In this document: positions 9,591 to 21,477 of the stretch, piece by piece
Numbering within the stretch: the first letter of the stretch is position 1
Layout of the letters: every line of letters starts with the position of its first letter
DNA from: Microglena sp. YARC
Taxonomy: Eukaryota > Chlorophyta > Chlorophyceae > Chlamydomonadales > Chlamydomonadaceae
DNA length: 64,000 bases
Direction: 5' to 3'
Assembly: GCA_022414725.1 (NCBI GenBank)
Contig: CM039465.1
Location: forward strand, 3,769,032 to 3,833,031
Position numbers and translations under genes: made by a program
Notes under the pieces: generated by a model
Told to the model about the DNA's origin: nothing
The model's input: only the letters and a program-made list of their open reading frames with translations
Databases searched by the model: none

Positions 9591-10490
9591 GATTAAAAAA
9601 TGATTAGAAAACAGACCATGTGCACCGTTTTGTTTTTTAGTTGCGTTTTAGAGTGTCTGTGCTAAGTTTGATTTTTACATATTTTTCTGGCCGTCCCAAA
9701 CTACGGCGAAGGGTGGCTTAAGTACTTGGACAACCTGGGGGGTGGTGCAGAAGTGGTTTTTGACTAACGTGCGATCCCTGCACTACAAATCCGAGGACGC
9801 CATTGTATTCGCCTTACTGTAAACCCTCTGAACCATATCTAAGTTGTAAAAAAAGGTATTTTTATTTAAAGGAGGGGGGGGTGGGGGTGGGGCAGCCCCC
9901 CTCAGTTTTTTAGGCTGTACGTGTGCTGTACGTGTGCAGCTTTTTTTTACTCCTGATGTTACACTTATTTTCCGCCTCACCTCCGGCGAATACTAACTTT
10001 TAACATGTATGCTTCACCTCACATGAGATGGTGCCATCCAACAAACTACAAAAATGAGTTGGCAAACTGTCTTGTCGACCTACCTGGACATCAGAACACT
10101 CGTCTATGGCTCCAACATCCTCTACACCCCGGTCGTTTGTACAGACTACCCGCCTAGTGTTTAATGTGCTCCCTCACAAGACAGAGTTGGGAAACAATGA
10201 GCAACCCGGTAAAAAACGTGTTATCCAAATCAATCACTCATATTTGGTGCCGAAAGCCCTCACTGACAATTGAAGGCACCCTACCCATTCGTGATACTGT
10301 CACGTTCTACATTCCTGCTACATCAGGGCAACCCCCGCTTAAACTTCCCATGAAATATCCGGCCCCAGCAGGTTAGTAGCCTGATATGCCATTGAACCAA
10401 ACCAAATAAATGTACCCAATCTCGTACAGCCTGTCACAAATCATGTCTACTGGACGAGGTAACGAGATCATTAATGAACTGCAGTAAAGC
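9591..10490. other. Intergenic stretch; G-rich hairpin near 9870-9905
   Basis: No gene is supported. At 9870-9905 a G-rich run (GGAGGGGGGGGTGGGGGTGG) is followed by CAGCCCCCCT, which can fold into a hairpin or a G-quadruplex. The rest looks like an ordinary spacer downstream of RPL5. Confidence 0.4.
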
Positions 10491-10493
10491 TGT

Positions 10494-10498
10494 TTACA
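10494..10498 (-). promoter_or_regulatory. Possible RPL5 poly(A) signal TGTAA
   Basis: TGTAA on the minus strand lies about 105 nt after the RPL5 stop codon. TGTAA is the common polyadenylation signal of green algae. A five-base match is weak on its own. Confidence 0.35.
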
Positions 10499-10601
10499 TA
10501 GGTCGAGGATACAGATTAAGTGCTGCCTTTTCATCGATGGCTAGGCCCAACATGAGTTCGGCTCTAATCAAGTCAGGTTTCACATGGTACTGCCTATCAA
10601 T

Positions 10602-13600
10602 CTACTCGTCAGACTCCTCCTCCTCATCCTCGTCCTCGTTAGCCTCAGCCAGGGCCTCAAGCTTAGCCTTGAGCCTCTCCTTGCGCTCGGCATAGGTGCT
10701 CTTGATCTGGTTCCAGTTCTTCTTCTCGGCAGGGACCGTGCGCTCCTTCTTGGTGTGGCTGGGGTCAGCACGGATCTTCTCATGGACCTGAAGAGGGAGA
10801 AAAGTGAGCCCAAATATGCATGCTTCCTTTATATTCACCCACGTAGTGTGAGTCAGTGTGCACATACAAGCAGTGTCAAATATGAAGGACCATCTGCCAC
10901 TAACCTTGCTTGCAAGTCACACATTTCTCACTCCACACCTGATGTGCATCAACACATCAACACACTGCTCCCCAAACTCGATCAATGCAACATCCTCTAG
11001 CTCATGCTTCCTACCCCATCCCACCCTCAGGACTGCATCACACGACGAGAGAATCATCATGTCAAGAGGGGCACATGCAATCAACTAAAAATCACATCCA
11101 CCATCATGAAAGCTGGATCACCACCACCATGCCAACTGAAGCAGCGCATAGAATATCCCCAGGGTACTGACGATAGGAGTTCAGGGACCAGCCTGCTTCA
11201 GCTGTAAAATATCTTTTGATATACCGCCCAATGATCGAAGGGACCTGTTAATATTGACATCCTAAGCATGTCGGACAGTGCATGGGAGGCATAGCAGGAT
11301 GATCAGGACCTGTCTAATTGGGCACCCAGGGTTTTTGATTGGTTCGTCTCAAGAGTGGACTGTCACAAAGGTCACAGGTAGGATTGACGAGGGCATCATG
11401 TAGCGCGCAATTGAAGGTAGGGGAAATGATGCCTGAAGTTATCAGTAGCCCATTACAGTCAACTGACTGAGAAGGAGGCACACTCAGGGTTTACAACACA
11501 GCTTGAGCTAAATAATATCCGCTTTAGACGAGGTCTTCTTCAGGGTCACTAAGTCCACCCTATATTGACCATTCAAGAGAATTTAGGTAAACATCAGCAC
11601 CACAAGGATTGTTGCAACACAGCTGCTATTGGTTCACATTTTGCTGCACATCACCGAGTAACAGATTCACCCAGGTCAAGTCAAGAGGGGTATCAATGCA
11701 GATCACATCATCATTCAAGCAACAGGTCAACAAGCAGGGCATGCTCAACCAGCAGGGCGTGCACAAAAGTCAGGGCAGATTCAAGGTCAATAACAGCAGT
11801 ACCGCCATGGCTTCACTTGTTGCGGCAACCTCAAGGTCAACTCAGGTCAAGGTCTACAGCACTCCAGACACATGCCAGCAATTGCAGACATGGCCTGAAG
11901 CCCCCCACTGCACTGATACGAGATCTGGTGGGATCGCTGTGCTTGGTAGTGAGGGCTTACGCCGTAGGAGTCGACAAGAGAGCAATACCCGCCGCAGCAT
12001 GGTATGCCTCTGGAGTTAACCTTGTTGAGGTGCTTTGTGCATGAGTGATTGCGCCAGACAAACATAAGGCAGGCCAAGTTACACATCATTTATCAAACAT
12101 TGGACAGGCAAAGTGCAGACACGCAAGCATTACAGGATTATTAGGATATTCAAGAAGAGAAAACACAGATAAGTTCAGCACATAAGCTAATGCCATAAGG
12201 CCAGTACCCACCGACACAAACAGGTCCTCAATGGAGTCGGGCTCAATACCGGCCTCAACATAGCGGGCGAAGTGGCTCTGGTACTTCTCAGGCTCCTCCT
12301 CCTCCATGGTCTCCATGTACTCTTGGACGTGGCCACCGAAGATATACCTCCTCAGGACCTCAGCGTCCAGGGCCTTCTCGCTGGCCTCATAACCCACAAA
12401 GCGCTTCTCGTTGTGGGGGATGTCCAGACCACCGTCAAGGGCTCCCTTCAGGGCAGAGAAGACCTTGGAGCCAGTGGAGGTACGCTTGAGTCCAGTGTCG
12501 AGCAGGCAGTAGAAGGGGCGGGGGGCATCATCCTCCTCCTCAACATGGTAGTCCTCACCATCAACCTCCTGGCAACCCTTGTAGGTATCAGCGAGGCCGA
12601 ACTTGGTCAGCACACGGCGGGCAAGCAGCAGGCCAGTGGCGTATCCAGCGGCGTAGTTGGTAAGTCCAACTGACAGACCATACTTGGGCAGCTCGTGGGA
12701 GTAGGCGGCGCAGACACAGACATCACCAGCAATGGTAGCATAGACAATCTGGCAAGTGATGTCCTTCTTGGAGAACCTAGAGACGGAGAAGCAGGAGTGA
12801 TCAGGGCATGGCAGCTGATGGGAAAGCGGAAGAATGGCAGGGAGTGCATGGTGATAGGGCAGGGTGGGGAACTAGACTGAAAGGGTTGCAGAGGTGTGAT
12901 TCAGTTTGACTGGCTATTGCTTCATTGAGGGCCTAACCTCTTGATTATCATCTGTGCACAGTCATGCAGGCACCACACTTAGCATGATAAAACAATCAAG
13001 AGCCCGTACCTCACAACCATGCGGTACTTGTGGGAGTTGTACTTGTTCTTGTCCTGCTTCACCAATCGGAGGCGGGCACGGTAGTCGGTCTTACCCTCAC
13101 GTCGCCTCCTGTACTTCACCTGAAATCAACAAGACAAGAGAAGAGGGTCAAGTTCAGCTTCTACGCAGAAGTGAAAGAAGGATTCGGTGCCAGGGGAAGA
13201 ATACAAGTGAACAGAGTGAAGTCGAGTGACGCAGGACGTAGAACTAGACAGAGAATAGGGGCGACATGCAGTTCAATCTCTTGGGGGATGAGAACATAGG
13301 GATTTAGCTGGAGTGAGATATAATGGTCGGAAGGAAGACGGCAGATAAAAGGATGCGACAATGACTCGAGCCACCCAAAATCGATGAGAGGAAAAAGGGT
13401 AAGAATGGACAGGCGAGTACAGCGGGTGAGTATGAGCTTGTCTATGGCCTCATCGTAAGAGAACAGTTGATTTTGCGAGGGTAAAATTTTCCTCGGGGCA
13501 AAGTGACCATGTTGATAGTTGTCTCAGGACGAGCATTCTCTAACATATAAACAGATATCGCATTAGCAACTAGATCCCGAGCGAGGCACAACGGCTGTGG

Positions 13601-13668
13601 CAGCAACAATGGCACACCTGGAAGCGGCTGAAGTAAGGAGAAGTCTTGACAACCTTGACGTAACCCAT
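10602..13668 (-). CDS. RPL5: 60S ribosomal protein L5 (uL18), four exons
   Basis: The exons on the minus strand are 13668-13618, 13119-13010, 12776-12218 and 10787-10602. All introns are GT-AG and phases agree (0, 2, 0), giving 301 residues, the usual uL18 length. Exon 1 encodes [17 protein letters not shown]. Exon 2 starts [19 protein letters not shown]. Exon 3 has [40 protein letters not shown] and [20 protein letters not shown]. Exon 4 ends in the acidic [11 protein letters not shown]. The protein binds 5S rRNA and forms the 5S RNP with uL5 in the large ribosomal subunit. The start context is strong (AAAAATGGG). Introns are 498, 233 and 1430 bp. The third donor is GTGTCG, weaker than the others, and the IEDLF/VHEKIR junction is two or three residues shorter than in some relatives, so a micro-exon in the last intron is possible. 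No frame damage is seen. This is the most secure host gene here. Confidence 0.96.
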
Positions 13669-13900
13669 TTTTGTTGTTGTTCTGAAAGAGAGAGTGCCAA
13701 TGCAAGGCCGCCGTTTATAGAAAATTGTCGCAAGGTGGAAAGTGTCGGTGGGTGGCGTGGCGTGGTGGGTGGCCCTAGCTGCCTTAGCTCCGGTGACTTA
13801 GCTCGCCCCTCGCTCCAGCTCGCCCTAGCTTCAGCCCGGGGCTCCAGCACCAGCCACTATACTATAAACGTTTATCACCAAGTTCAATTAATAGTTGAGA
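13669..13900 (-). promoter_or_regulatory. RPL5 5' leader and probable promoter region
   Basis: The leader next to the ATG is CAACAACAAAA-like. Around 13770-13845 the + strand carries repeated TAGCT/AGCTC words. A TTTATAGTATAG sequence (minus strand, about 13860-13871) could be a TATA-like element, about 195 nt before the start codon. No transcription start can be fixed from sequence. Confidence 0.35.
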
Positions 13901-14482
13901 ATTTTGTTGCACAAGAGTCGTTAGAGGAAGGGGGAAATCTAACAATGTGTTGGGTAGTCAGCTGTTCTGCTGATGCGATGAGAGAGAGCGGGGGGGCTAA
14001 CTCGGGGGGGCTAACTACCAACCGAGGGGAAATCGAACTTGCACCAGCCAGCTTGCGCCAGCTAGCCCGCCGTTACCCAAACCCGCTCTTTTGCAAACGC
14101 GCTTGATAGAACATCGCGTCAACCATCATATAATAACTATAATAGCACTCCACCAGCGCATCGCAGCCACACTCTATGCAATCCTTCCATTTCGTCACAA
14201 ACCCGCTCCTCCGATGAAAGCCTGGATCTATTGAGTCGTCCAATAAGCGCAGCACTCTACCTCGTTGCCTCCGTCTATGTTCATGTTTCAAACTCTTATG
14301 CTCAGACCCCGGCCTGGAGCCTTACCTTGACTGGGCCTTCTACTCGCTTCTACTTCACCTATACCCGCCTGTATATGTCCCGCGGTCCCAACTCACCATT
14401 TGTCCACGGGCAACCGTTTACATAAATTGCAGAACTTATAGCCTCTTACAGCTGCTGCAGCTACTAGATTCGACGGGTCAAC

Positions 14483-17400
14483 ATGCCCTTCGCTCTGAAG
14501 CATCTACTGCCCCTATTAGTAGCAGCATCTCTTCTTCTCAGTTTGCCTAGCACCTTGCTCGCCCAGGAGCAACCCCCTCCCCCTCCCACAGACCAGCTCC
14601 CCCCTCCCCAGGAGCAACCCCCCGTCCCCAGGAGCCCAGAAGCACCGCTCTTCACAGCAGAACCCCCCAGCATTCAGTGCATGCTCACAGAGTTCTCCAA
14701 CGTGATTGACGGAAATGTAGGAGCGTCCAGGGTGCAGACAACAGGTGTATTCGGAACATACAAGAGTTGCCTTACTGTGTCCACCAACGCGTTGATGCTT
14801 GTCAATCAGTCCTCTGAGGAGAGTGAGCTGGGTGCACTAGGAGGTGTGTACCAAGGTTTTTTTCTTTTAGGTGCTATATATAGCACACGTGCTGAACTAC
14901 GTACCCCAGTGTTTTGGGATGCTATGTAACATTAGGGGTCACCAATAGGACAGACAAATATGCTAGTAGCATTTCAATAGCTACGAGGGGCACTATGGTG
15001 CTACGTAAAGACACTGGTTTGTTTTCTTAGAAGCAGCTCAGGTGTGTTATACTCAAACCCTGTCTACCTAACCCTGGGAGTGCGATCCAATCTGCAGAAG
15101 TGCGGGTTCATGCATGAATTCAGGGATCCACGACCAAACCAAACAACCCCATCTAGTCTGAGCAACCTATCCAAGCTGCGCATGAAAATATTTTGTGCGT
15201 AGGAGGTGTGTGATCCAATCTGCAGAAGTGCAGGTCATGCATGCATCCAGGGATCCACACCCAACCGAACCAACTCTCTCTGGGCCAACCAATCAATTGT
15301 CGCATGACATCGAGCTAGGGTTCCTGGGTTGTGTGCGATCCAACCTGCAGGTCATGCATGCATTCAGGGGTCTACAGCATCAGCCCCTATGGCTCCGACA
15401 AGCTGCACACAATCAGTGTGTGTCTGAAAGGGAGGGGGCAAGTCAAGTTCAAGTCAAGTTCATGCCCTGGGGAGTGAAGGACAACTCTAGGTCCCCCATC
15501 ACTGTTTCATTTTTGGGCTGCTCATGGTAACTTCCCCCCAGCTCAAATAGCCAGCCAATGGGTCAAACACAAGCTAGATTCGGGCTTGGCCCACGCACGG
15601 GGTTAAAGGGAAGCCTATAAGCTGCTACTCGTAGCCCCCCAAAATAAAAGTGTTCCCTATCATCCATGCACCTCCTGTTCGTGGCCTTGGGGGCCACAGC
15701 TATTTCAACTAACTTGAACTAACCTAGCTCGTGACCCCCAAACTGCAGAACAATTTTGTTCGCGTGTTTTGGGTGTTGGATGAGCCAACCTGCAGGTAGC
15801 TCGTGTAGCTGAGAGTGATAGAAGATACTGGTAATGGCCATTGTCCTAAATCATGCATCATAACATTACATTGTGATCGGCAAGCCAGTGTTGACCCTAG
15901 ACAAGCCCACTCTACAACTTCCGGGGAGTGGGTCCAAACATGCTCAACTTTATCCAACCAACCCAATCAAGGAATCCCAAGCATGTACAACTTTATACAG
16001 CCAACCCAATTTGTAGCTCCAAGCTTTGTAATATTTAACGTATTTGTGGAAGCGCCAACCTGCAGTTACCTGGGTAGCGACATGTACCTGTGGTGGACAC
16101 AATGGCCATCCTCCAAAAGCATGCATCAAGGAATCCCAAACATGTCCAACCCAACCTTTTACCAATCATCCAACTTTTACCCAAGCAATCCAACCTTTAT
16201 CCAACCAACCTGACTGTTGGCTCCAAGCTTTTGAAGTTTGAACATGTTTGTGGATGCGCCAACCTGATGGTACCTGGGTAGCCTCATGTACCTGGGTGTG
16301 GTGGGAAATACTGCTAATTGCCATCGTTCAAAAGCATGCATCAAGGATGCCCTAACATGCCCAACCTTTACCCAACCAACCAACCTTTACCCAAGCAAAC
16401 CAAGTAACCCAACCCTTATCCATTCAACCCGACTGTTAGCTCCAAGCTTTTAGAGTTTGAGCATGTTGGTGGATGAACCAAGCTGCAGATATCTCATGTA
16501 CCTGGGTGTGATGGAGCATACTGCTGTTGTCCATCGTCCTAAATCATGCATCGAGGATAAACGTAATAATAATAAACATAAACATGTTTAACTTTATCCA
16601 ACCATAATGTATGTCGGTGTGTTGATGATAAGTGAACCCTAATGCTGTGGTTGACATCCATGCATATCATGTTCCGTTTGTGTGTTGATGATAGGTTCAT
16701 TCAAATCATCCACTGAAATGCTATAATCCTAATGCCGTGGTTGATATTCATGCAGGTCATGTATTGTTCGGGGTCAATGAGAGCTGCGGGAACATCAACC
16801 TGGACACGGTGAGGCACTTGCTTTTATTGTAGAATTAAATTATTACTGTAGCACAAACTCGGGGCTCCCGTCGGTAAAACGATTGTTTGGGGTTCAGTTC
16901 ATCAGTGCTTTTTCTTTTAAGCCCTTCTTATACGATTGGGCAAGTCCCTTTAGCCTATTTGGCCTACCCCTGGACTGCAACATACATACATACATACTTG
17001 CTGTTGTTCGTGTTTCAGCGGGCTACATAAGAGCCTCTCTTGGGGTCGCTTTGGGGGGTAAAAAAGCTGCTAGTACCAACCCGAAGGCTGCTAGCGGCAC
17101 CATGGTGCTGTGTTCAGACACTACTTTCCTTGACAAAAAACGTTATGGCGTTATGCACGAGGGCGAGGGGCAGCAGGCTGCACTGAGTCGCTCAATTTGC
17201 AACGCGTCGCACAGAAAAACAAACTTGGTGTTGTGTATTCTCGACTGACATGAACACAACAACATTTTTGGTTTTATATCTCATACCGGTGCCGTGATAA
17301 GGTCCAAACATCTAAGTGCAGATTTTTGTTTTTAATCTTTTTCTCCTCTAGTGCTTGTGTATGCTATCGAACTGTTTTGTGGAGAAGCATCTATGTCACC

Positions 17401-18726
17401 TTGGGTAATCAGTATCATCTGGGTGGAAAACGTGTTGTAAGGCAGGGGAAAGTCTGGTACTCGTATTATTCGTTTACTGCACTTTGTGTGAAGTCCCAGA
17501 TATCCTGAATTATCAGCTACTTGAAGTTGAGACCAGTAGCTCTCTAGTATCCAGTAGTGCCTGAGTATGATGACACACCTCAGGGAGAACATTCACCAGA
17601 TTGGCACATCATTTCACAGATTGGCACTGATTGGCACATCATTACCCCCCTTTTTTCTTCGTTATGTTCATAAATCTCCCTTGACTCCGTAAAGCTGCGC
17701 ATCAGGAGTCCAATAGGGCACCTGGTAAATGTCATCATCATCATCATCATTTTGGTATGCTTTGGTCCCTCATGCTCAAAAGATCCTCGGCTTAAGGCAC
17801 ATTTGGAGTCCAGTGGGGCACCAGGAAAAATGTAACCACCATCACCATCAAGGCGAAATACAAATAATATATGAATATGGTTGCGAACTGATATTTAGCG
17901 CCCCCCATTCATGTATGCTATATATTTTGCATTTCAGGACCTTCAGCCCACACTGGCCTCTCACTCACTCACATGCCACCAGGTCACATGCCCAGCTGCC
18001 CAACACCCACTCACATGCCTCCCAGTGCCCTTCACCCCACCGACCCACCCAGTGCCCACCCAGTACACACGCACACACACACACAAACGAACCATCTCAG
18101 CACCCACCCACCACGCACCCTGTGTAAGAACAATTCCTAGTTTGCATCAGCCGCTCCTTGCTGTTGCAACCCACCACCCGCACACTTGTCAACCAGTGCC
18201 CCCCCACCCCCTCCCCCACCCCCACCCCCCCACACACACACCACCCCCACACACACATACACACAAACCATCACCACCACCACTCACCACACACCCTGTG
18301 TAGGAACAATTCCTAGTTTGCATCAATCGCTCCTTGCTGTTGCACACCAACCGCGCACTTGCCAACCTGTGCCCCCCACACACCCACCACACCACCACCA
18401 TCACCACCCACCCACACATACACACAAAACATCTCAACCATCCACCACCCACCACCCACCCTGTGTAGGAATGATTCTTAGCTTTCATAACTCGCTCCTT
18501 GCTGTTGCAACCCACCACCCGCGCACTTGCCACCCAGTTCCCCCCCCCTCCCCCCCCCCCCCCCCCCCCCCCCAACACTAACACACACACCACCACCACA
18601 GATACACACAAATCATGACAACCCCCCCCACTACACACCCTGTGTAGGAATGAATCCTAGTTTGTTTCAGTCGCTCCTTGCTGTTGCAACCCACCACCCC
18701 GCGCACTTGCCACCCAGTTCCTCCCC

Positions 18727-18757
<31 letters not shown>

Positions 18758-20928
18758 ACACACACACCACCACCACAGATACACACAAATCATGACAAAC
18801 CCCCCCACTACACACCCTGTGTAGGAATGATTCCTAGTTTGTTTCAGTCGCTCCTTGCTGTTGCACCCCAACAACCACGCACTTGCCAACCAGTGCCCCC
18901 ACCCCCCACCCCCCACCCCCCACACACCACACACACCACCACAACAAATACACAAAGTCATCACAAAAACCACCCACTACACACCATGTGCAGGAACGAT
19001 TCCTATTTTGTATCAGTCGCTCCTTGCTGTTGCACCCCAACAACCACGCACTTGCCAACCAGTGCCCTCCCTCCCACCCACCCACCCACCCACCCACCCA
19101 CCCCCCCCACACACACACACACACATACATACACACACACACATACACACAAAACATCTCAACCACACACCACACACCACACACCCTGTGCAGGAACGAT
19201 TCCTAGCTTTCATCACTCGCTCCTTGCTGTTGTACCCCAACGTCACAGCCGTGTTAAATATCATGATTCGGAAGCCCGTCTGTTGTGAAAACAGCCCTCT
19301 TGCGGGTGAAGAAAACAGCACCACGCCTATCTGCAACAACTGGCCAGGTAAGTGAATAGGGATGTCAATATCGCACCGGTATCCAAGACAGTTAGGCGAG
19401 ATATCATACGATATTGTATGATACATTGATTTATCATACGATATTACGATATGCAATAGGTTGACATACCATACGATATATCATATGATATCATCAAAAA
19501 TCTGCACAATATATCATTCTCGACAACCCTACAAGTGACACATGAAGATATTTGTTTGCTGAGCTCAAGGCAGCTTGTACAGGCACACGTGTAGTAAACG
19601 CAAACTACAAGTTCCAGACGTTCCTTGCCTTACATCTTTTCCACCCAGACGATTTTGGTTACACTTTGGTGGATCTGGAGGGCAAGTGAAAGTACCAGAT
19701 GTTCCCCTGCCTTAAAACACGTTTTCCACCCGACTAAGTAACAGTGGGTGGGTGTTGGTGTGGGTGGGTGGGTGGGTGTGGGGGGGGGGGGGGAGGGGGA
19801 GTAAACAAATACTTCAAGTTCCAGACGTTCCCCTGCCTTACAACACGTTTTCCACCCAGACAATATTGGTTACAGTGTGTGGGTGGGTGGGGGGGAGGGG
19901 GGGGGGGGGGGGGGGGGTAATCGAATACTTCAAGTACCAGACGTTCCCATGCCTTACAACATGTTTTTCACCCAGACGATATTGGCAACAGCTGTCTTCC
20001 ATGCAAGGAAGTATGAGTGTATGAAAAGTGGGTAGGTTAAGTCAAACTAACAGAGTCATAGTCGTTGCCACAAACGCCACAACAGGCCACACCACACCAC
20101 ACCAGAAGCAGAAGCAAACCAAGTACGTGTCAGTCCATAGTTAACCTGATTCATGCCACACCAAGCCACACCGCACCACAACACAACACAACACCGCAGA
20201 AGCAAACTAAGTGCGTGTAAGGTTATAGTTAACCTGATTCATGCCACACTAAACCACAACACACCACAGCTAAAGCAAACGAAGCCTTCGCCAGGCCATA
20301 GTCATCCTGATTCATGCCACGCCAAACCGCGCCACACCACGCCACAGCAAAACACAACACGACACAGCAGAAGCAAACCAAGCATGTGCTAGACCATAGT
20401 CAACCTGATTCATGCCACGCCAAACCACACGGCACCACGTACCAAACCTAACTTAATCTAAGCTTACCAAACTAATCAATGAGAAGGAGCCTAACCCTAC
20501 TGTGCCTCGTCAACCTGATTCATGCCATGCCAAACCACACCGCACCACATACCGTACTAACCTAAATTAATATAAGCTAACCAGACCAAACCAAACCAAA
20601 TCGCCCATCAATGAGGAGGAGCCTGACCTTACTATGCATATGACCGCCCTCCAGACCTAACAATGATCCTATCGGCTGCTCTGGCTGGCAATTTGATTGC
20701 ATGGCTGGCAGGATACAAACCACCCCCTTCCACCACCACCACCACCACAACCAACAACCTACCCCCAAACTCAAACCTGCTCCAAACCCACCCTACTGTG
20801 CCTGACCCTGCTGTGCCTACCTCCCTCCGCCAGACCTGACTATGATCCTATCTGCAGCTCCAGTCACAACCAACGTGTTGATCCTGCTCGCGCTCTTCTT
20901 CCTCGGCGTCATCAGCACCATGTTGTAA
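14483..20928 (+). CDS. Secreted, probably anchored protein; gene incompletely resolved
   Basis: Exon 1 (14483-14843) starts with a signal peptide (LLPLLVAASLLLSLP, then a likely cleavage before QEQ), a Pro/Gln-rich linker, then a cysteine-bearing segment ending in EESELGALG with donor GGTGTG. Exon 2 (16756-16808) continues in phase as HVLFGVNESCGNINLDT. The penultimate exon (19249-19347) encodes a Cys-rich piece with RKPVCCENSPLAGEENSTT. It ends CCA G and joins in phase to the last exon (20858-20928), which gives a hydrophobic tail NVLILLALFFLGVISTML and TAA at 20926-20928. Signal peptide plus a terminal hydrophobic tail indicates a cell-surface protein, GPI-anchored or with a C-terminal membrane helix. 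One or more middle exons are missing: exon 2 ends in phase 0 while the penultimate exon needs phase 1; 17352-17404 is a candidate but does not restore phase alone. I do not recognise the family. Both last exons lie inside tandem unit 1 and are repeated twice downstream. Confidence 0.6.
14855..15030 (+). repeat. Dispersed short repeat containing ATGGTGCTACGTAA
   Basis: The shared layout is a TTTTCTTTTA start, GCGCTA or GTGCTATA, TTTTGGG, CTACATAAGAGCC, GTTAGTGGCACC, GCTAG, ATGGTGCTACGTAA and ACACTGGTT. Similar copies occur at about 16905-17150 and 22805-22990, with the last repeated in units 2 and 3 (about 31553-31740 and 43650-43830). It is non-coding and may be a SINE- or MITE-like element. 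Confidence 0.5.
15055..15400 (+). repeat. Three-copy direct repeat, approx. 130 bp, in intron 1
   Basis: Copies begin near 15080, 15205 and 15335 with GTGCGATCCAATCTGCAG-like sequence, then GTCATGCATGCATTCAGGG and a line of ACCAAC words. The repeat lies within the first intron of the secreted-protein gene. Confidence 0.65.
15783..16600 (+). repeat. Four-copy direct repeat, approx. 210-270 bp, in intron 1
   Basis: Copies start near 15786, 16053, 16260 and 16478. Each has CCAACCTGCAG (or close), TACCTGGGT, an AATGGCCAT-like block, AAAGCATGCATCAAGGA, and CCAACC runs. The copies are diverged. A related ATGC(C/T)GTGGTTGA block around 16640 and 16735 precedes the exon 2 acceptor. Confidence 0.65.
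18110..19245 (+). repeat. C/CA-rich minisatellite, 160-200 bp units
   Basis: About seven units, each starting CCTGTGTAGGAATGATTCC(T), followed by TAGTTTGTTTCAGTCGCTCC, TTGCTGTTGCA, an ACCACGCACTTGCC block, a poly(C) run (up to 23 C at 18551-18573), then (CA)n. The last unit abuts the acceptor of the penultimate exon of the secreted-protein gene. The tandem unit junctions fall inside this array. Shorter arrays recur at about 27396-27990 and 39519-40090. Confidence 0.85.
19370..19520. repeat. AT-rich palindromic block with ATACGATAT words
   Basis: Dense ATCATACGATAT/ATTGTATGAT/CATATGATAT half-palindromes. The same kind of block recurs near 21290-21390 and in units 2 and 3 (28110-28260, 30045-30115, 40205-40360, 42135-42210). 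A related ATCGTACGAT version is at 48820-48950 and 49450-49670. Confidence 0.7.
19600..20000 (+). repeat. G-rich minisatellite with ACGTTCCCCTGCCTTACAAC units
   Basis: About four units of CCAGACGTTCCCCTGCCTTA, then ACAACACGTTTTCCACCCAG, then ATATTGGTTACAGTG, separated by GTGGGTGGGTGG runs ending in 12-25 G (near 19780 and 19895). Copies in units 2 and 3 lie at about 28350-28735 and 40445-40835. A single reversed copy lies at 17415-17465. G-quadruplex formation is likely. Confidence 0.75.
20040..20620 (+). repeat. ACCACA-rich minisatellite, approx. 70-90 bp units
   Basis: About six units with CCTGATTCATGCCACACCAA, a CACCACAACAC-type run, then GAAGCAAACCAAG and CATAGTTAA. Units 2 and 3 carry the same array at about 28800-29365 and 40895-41450. 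Open frames in it come from repeat composition, not genes. Confidence 0.75.
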
Positions 20929-21477
20929 TCATGAGAGCTCTGTTTAATTTGTGTATGCAAATTAAGCGACTTTGTGCGCCCCCAGTGCGACGCGCTGCCC
21001 CCCGAACCCCGCGAAGCGCAGAGCCGGGGGGGGTTGGGGGGTGCATTTCTGACTAGTTTAGGCAGACCCATGCGTCGCCATGCGGCGACAAAATGGCAAC
21101 GCGTCGCACACAAGAAGTCCATGAGATAACTGTTTCTTTAATTTTGCTAGTCATGGCAGCTTCCCACCAGCTCCAATAGCGAGCCACTGGGTCAAACCCA
21201 ATACTTGAAGCTGCATTGGAATGATTGTCATAGCGGCTTTCATACGCACTAGCTAGCTTCAGGTTTGGTTCAAGGACAGGGAGCTGCATCATCATTATAT
21301 CGAATGACATGTCAGTATATCGTACAATATAGTATGATATGCCATTATTGTATGATATATAGCCCGATAATCTTGGGAACAGAACGATATTAACAACCCT
21401 GCATAGGTTGTATGCAGAGCTTGCTGCCGAGCAAATGTCGATCAGCATAAAGATTGCAAACATTGCAAACAGTCAGG

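Noticed and set aside
11660..11860. Repeated AGGTCAA words in RPL5 intron 3 as a regulatory cluster
   Set aside because: Five or so copies of a 7-mer in a diverged simple-sequence stretch; no spacing rule and nothing else to support a binding array.
18527..19355. Long His/Pro/Thr-rich open frames
   Set aside because: They are translations of (CA)n and poly(C) repeats, recur in several frames and both strands, and have no protein logic.
20990..21115. GC-rich CGCGAAGCGC/GCGTCGC block as a structural RNA
   Set aside because: Some local self-complementarity, but no recognisable RNA family and no compensatory changes among the three copies.
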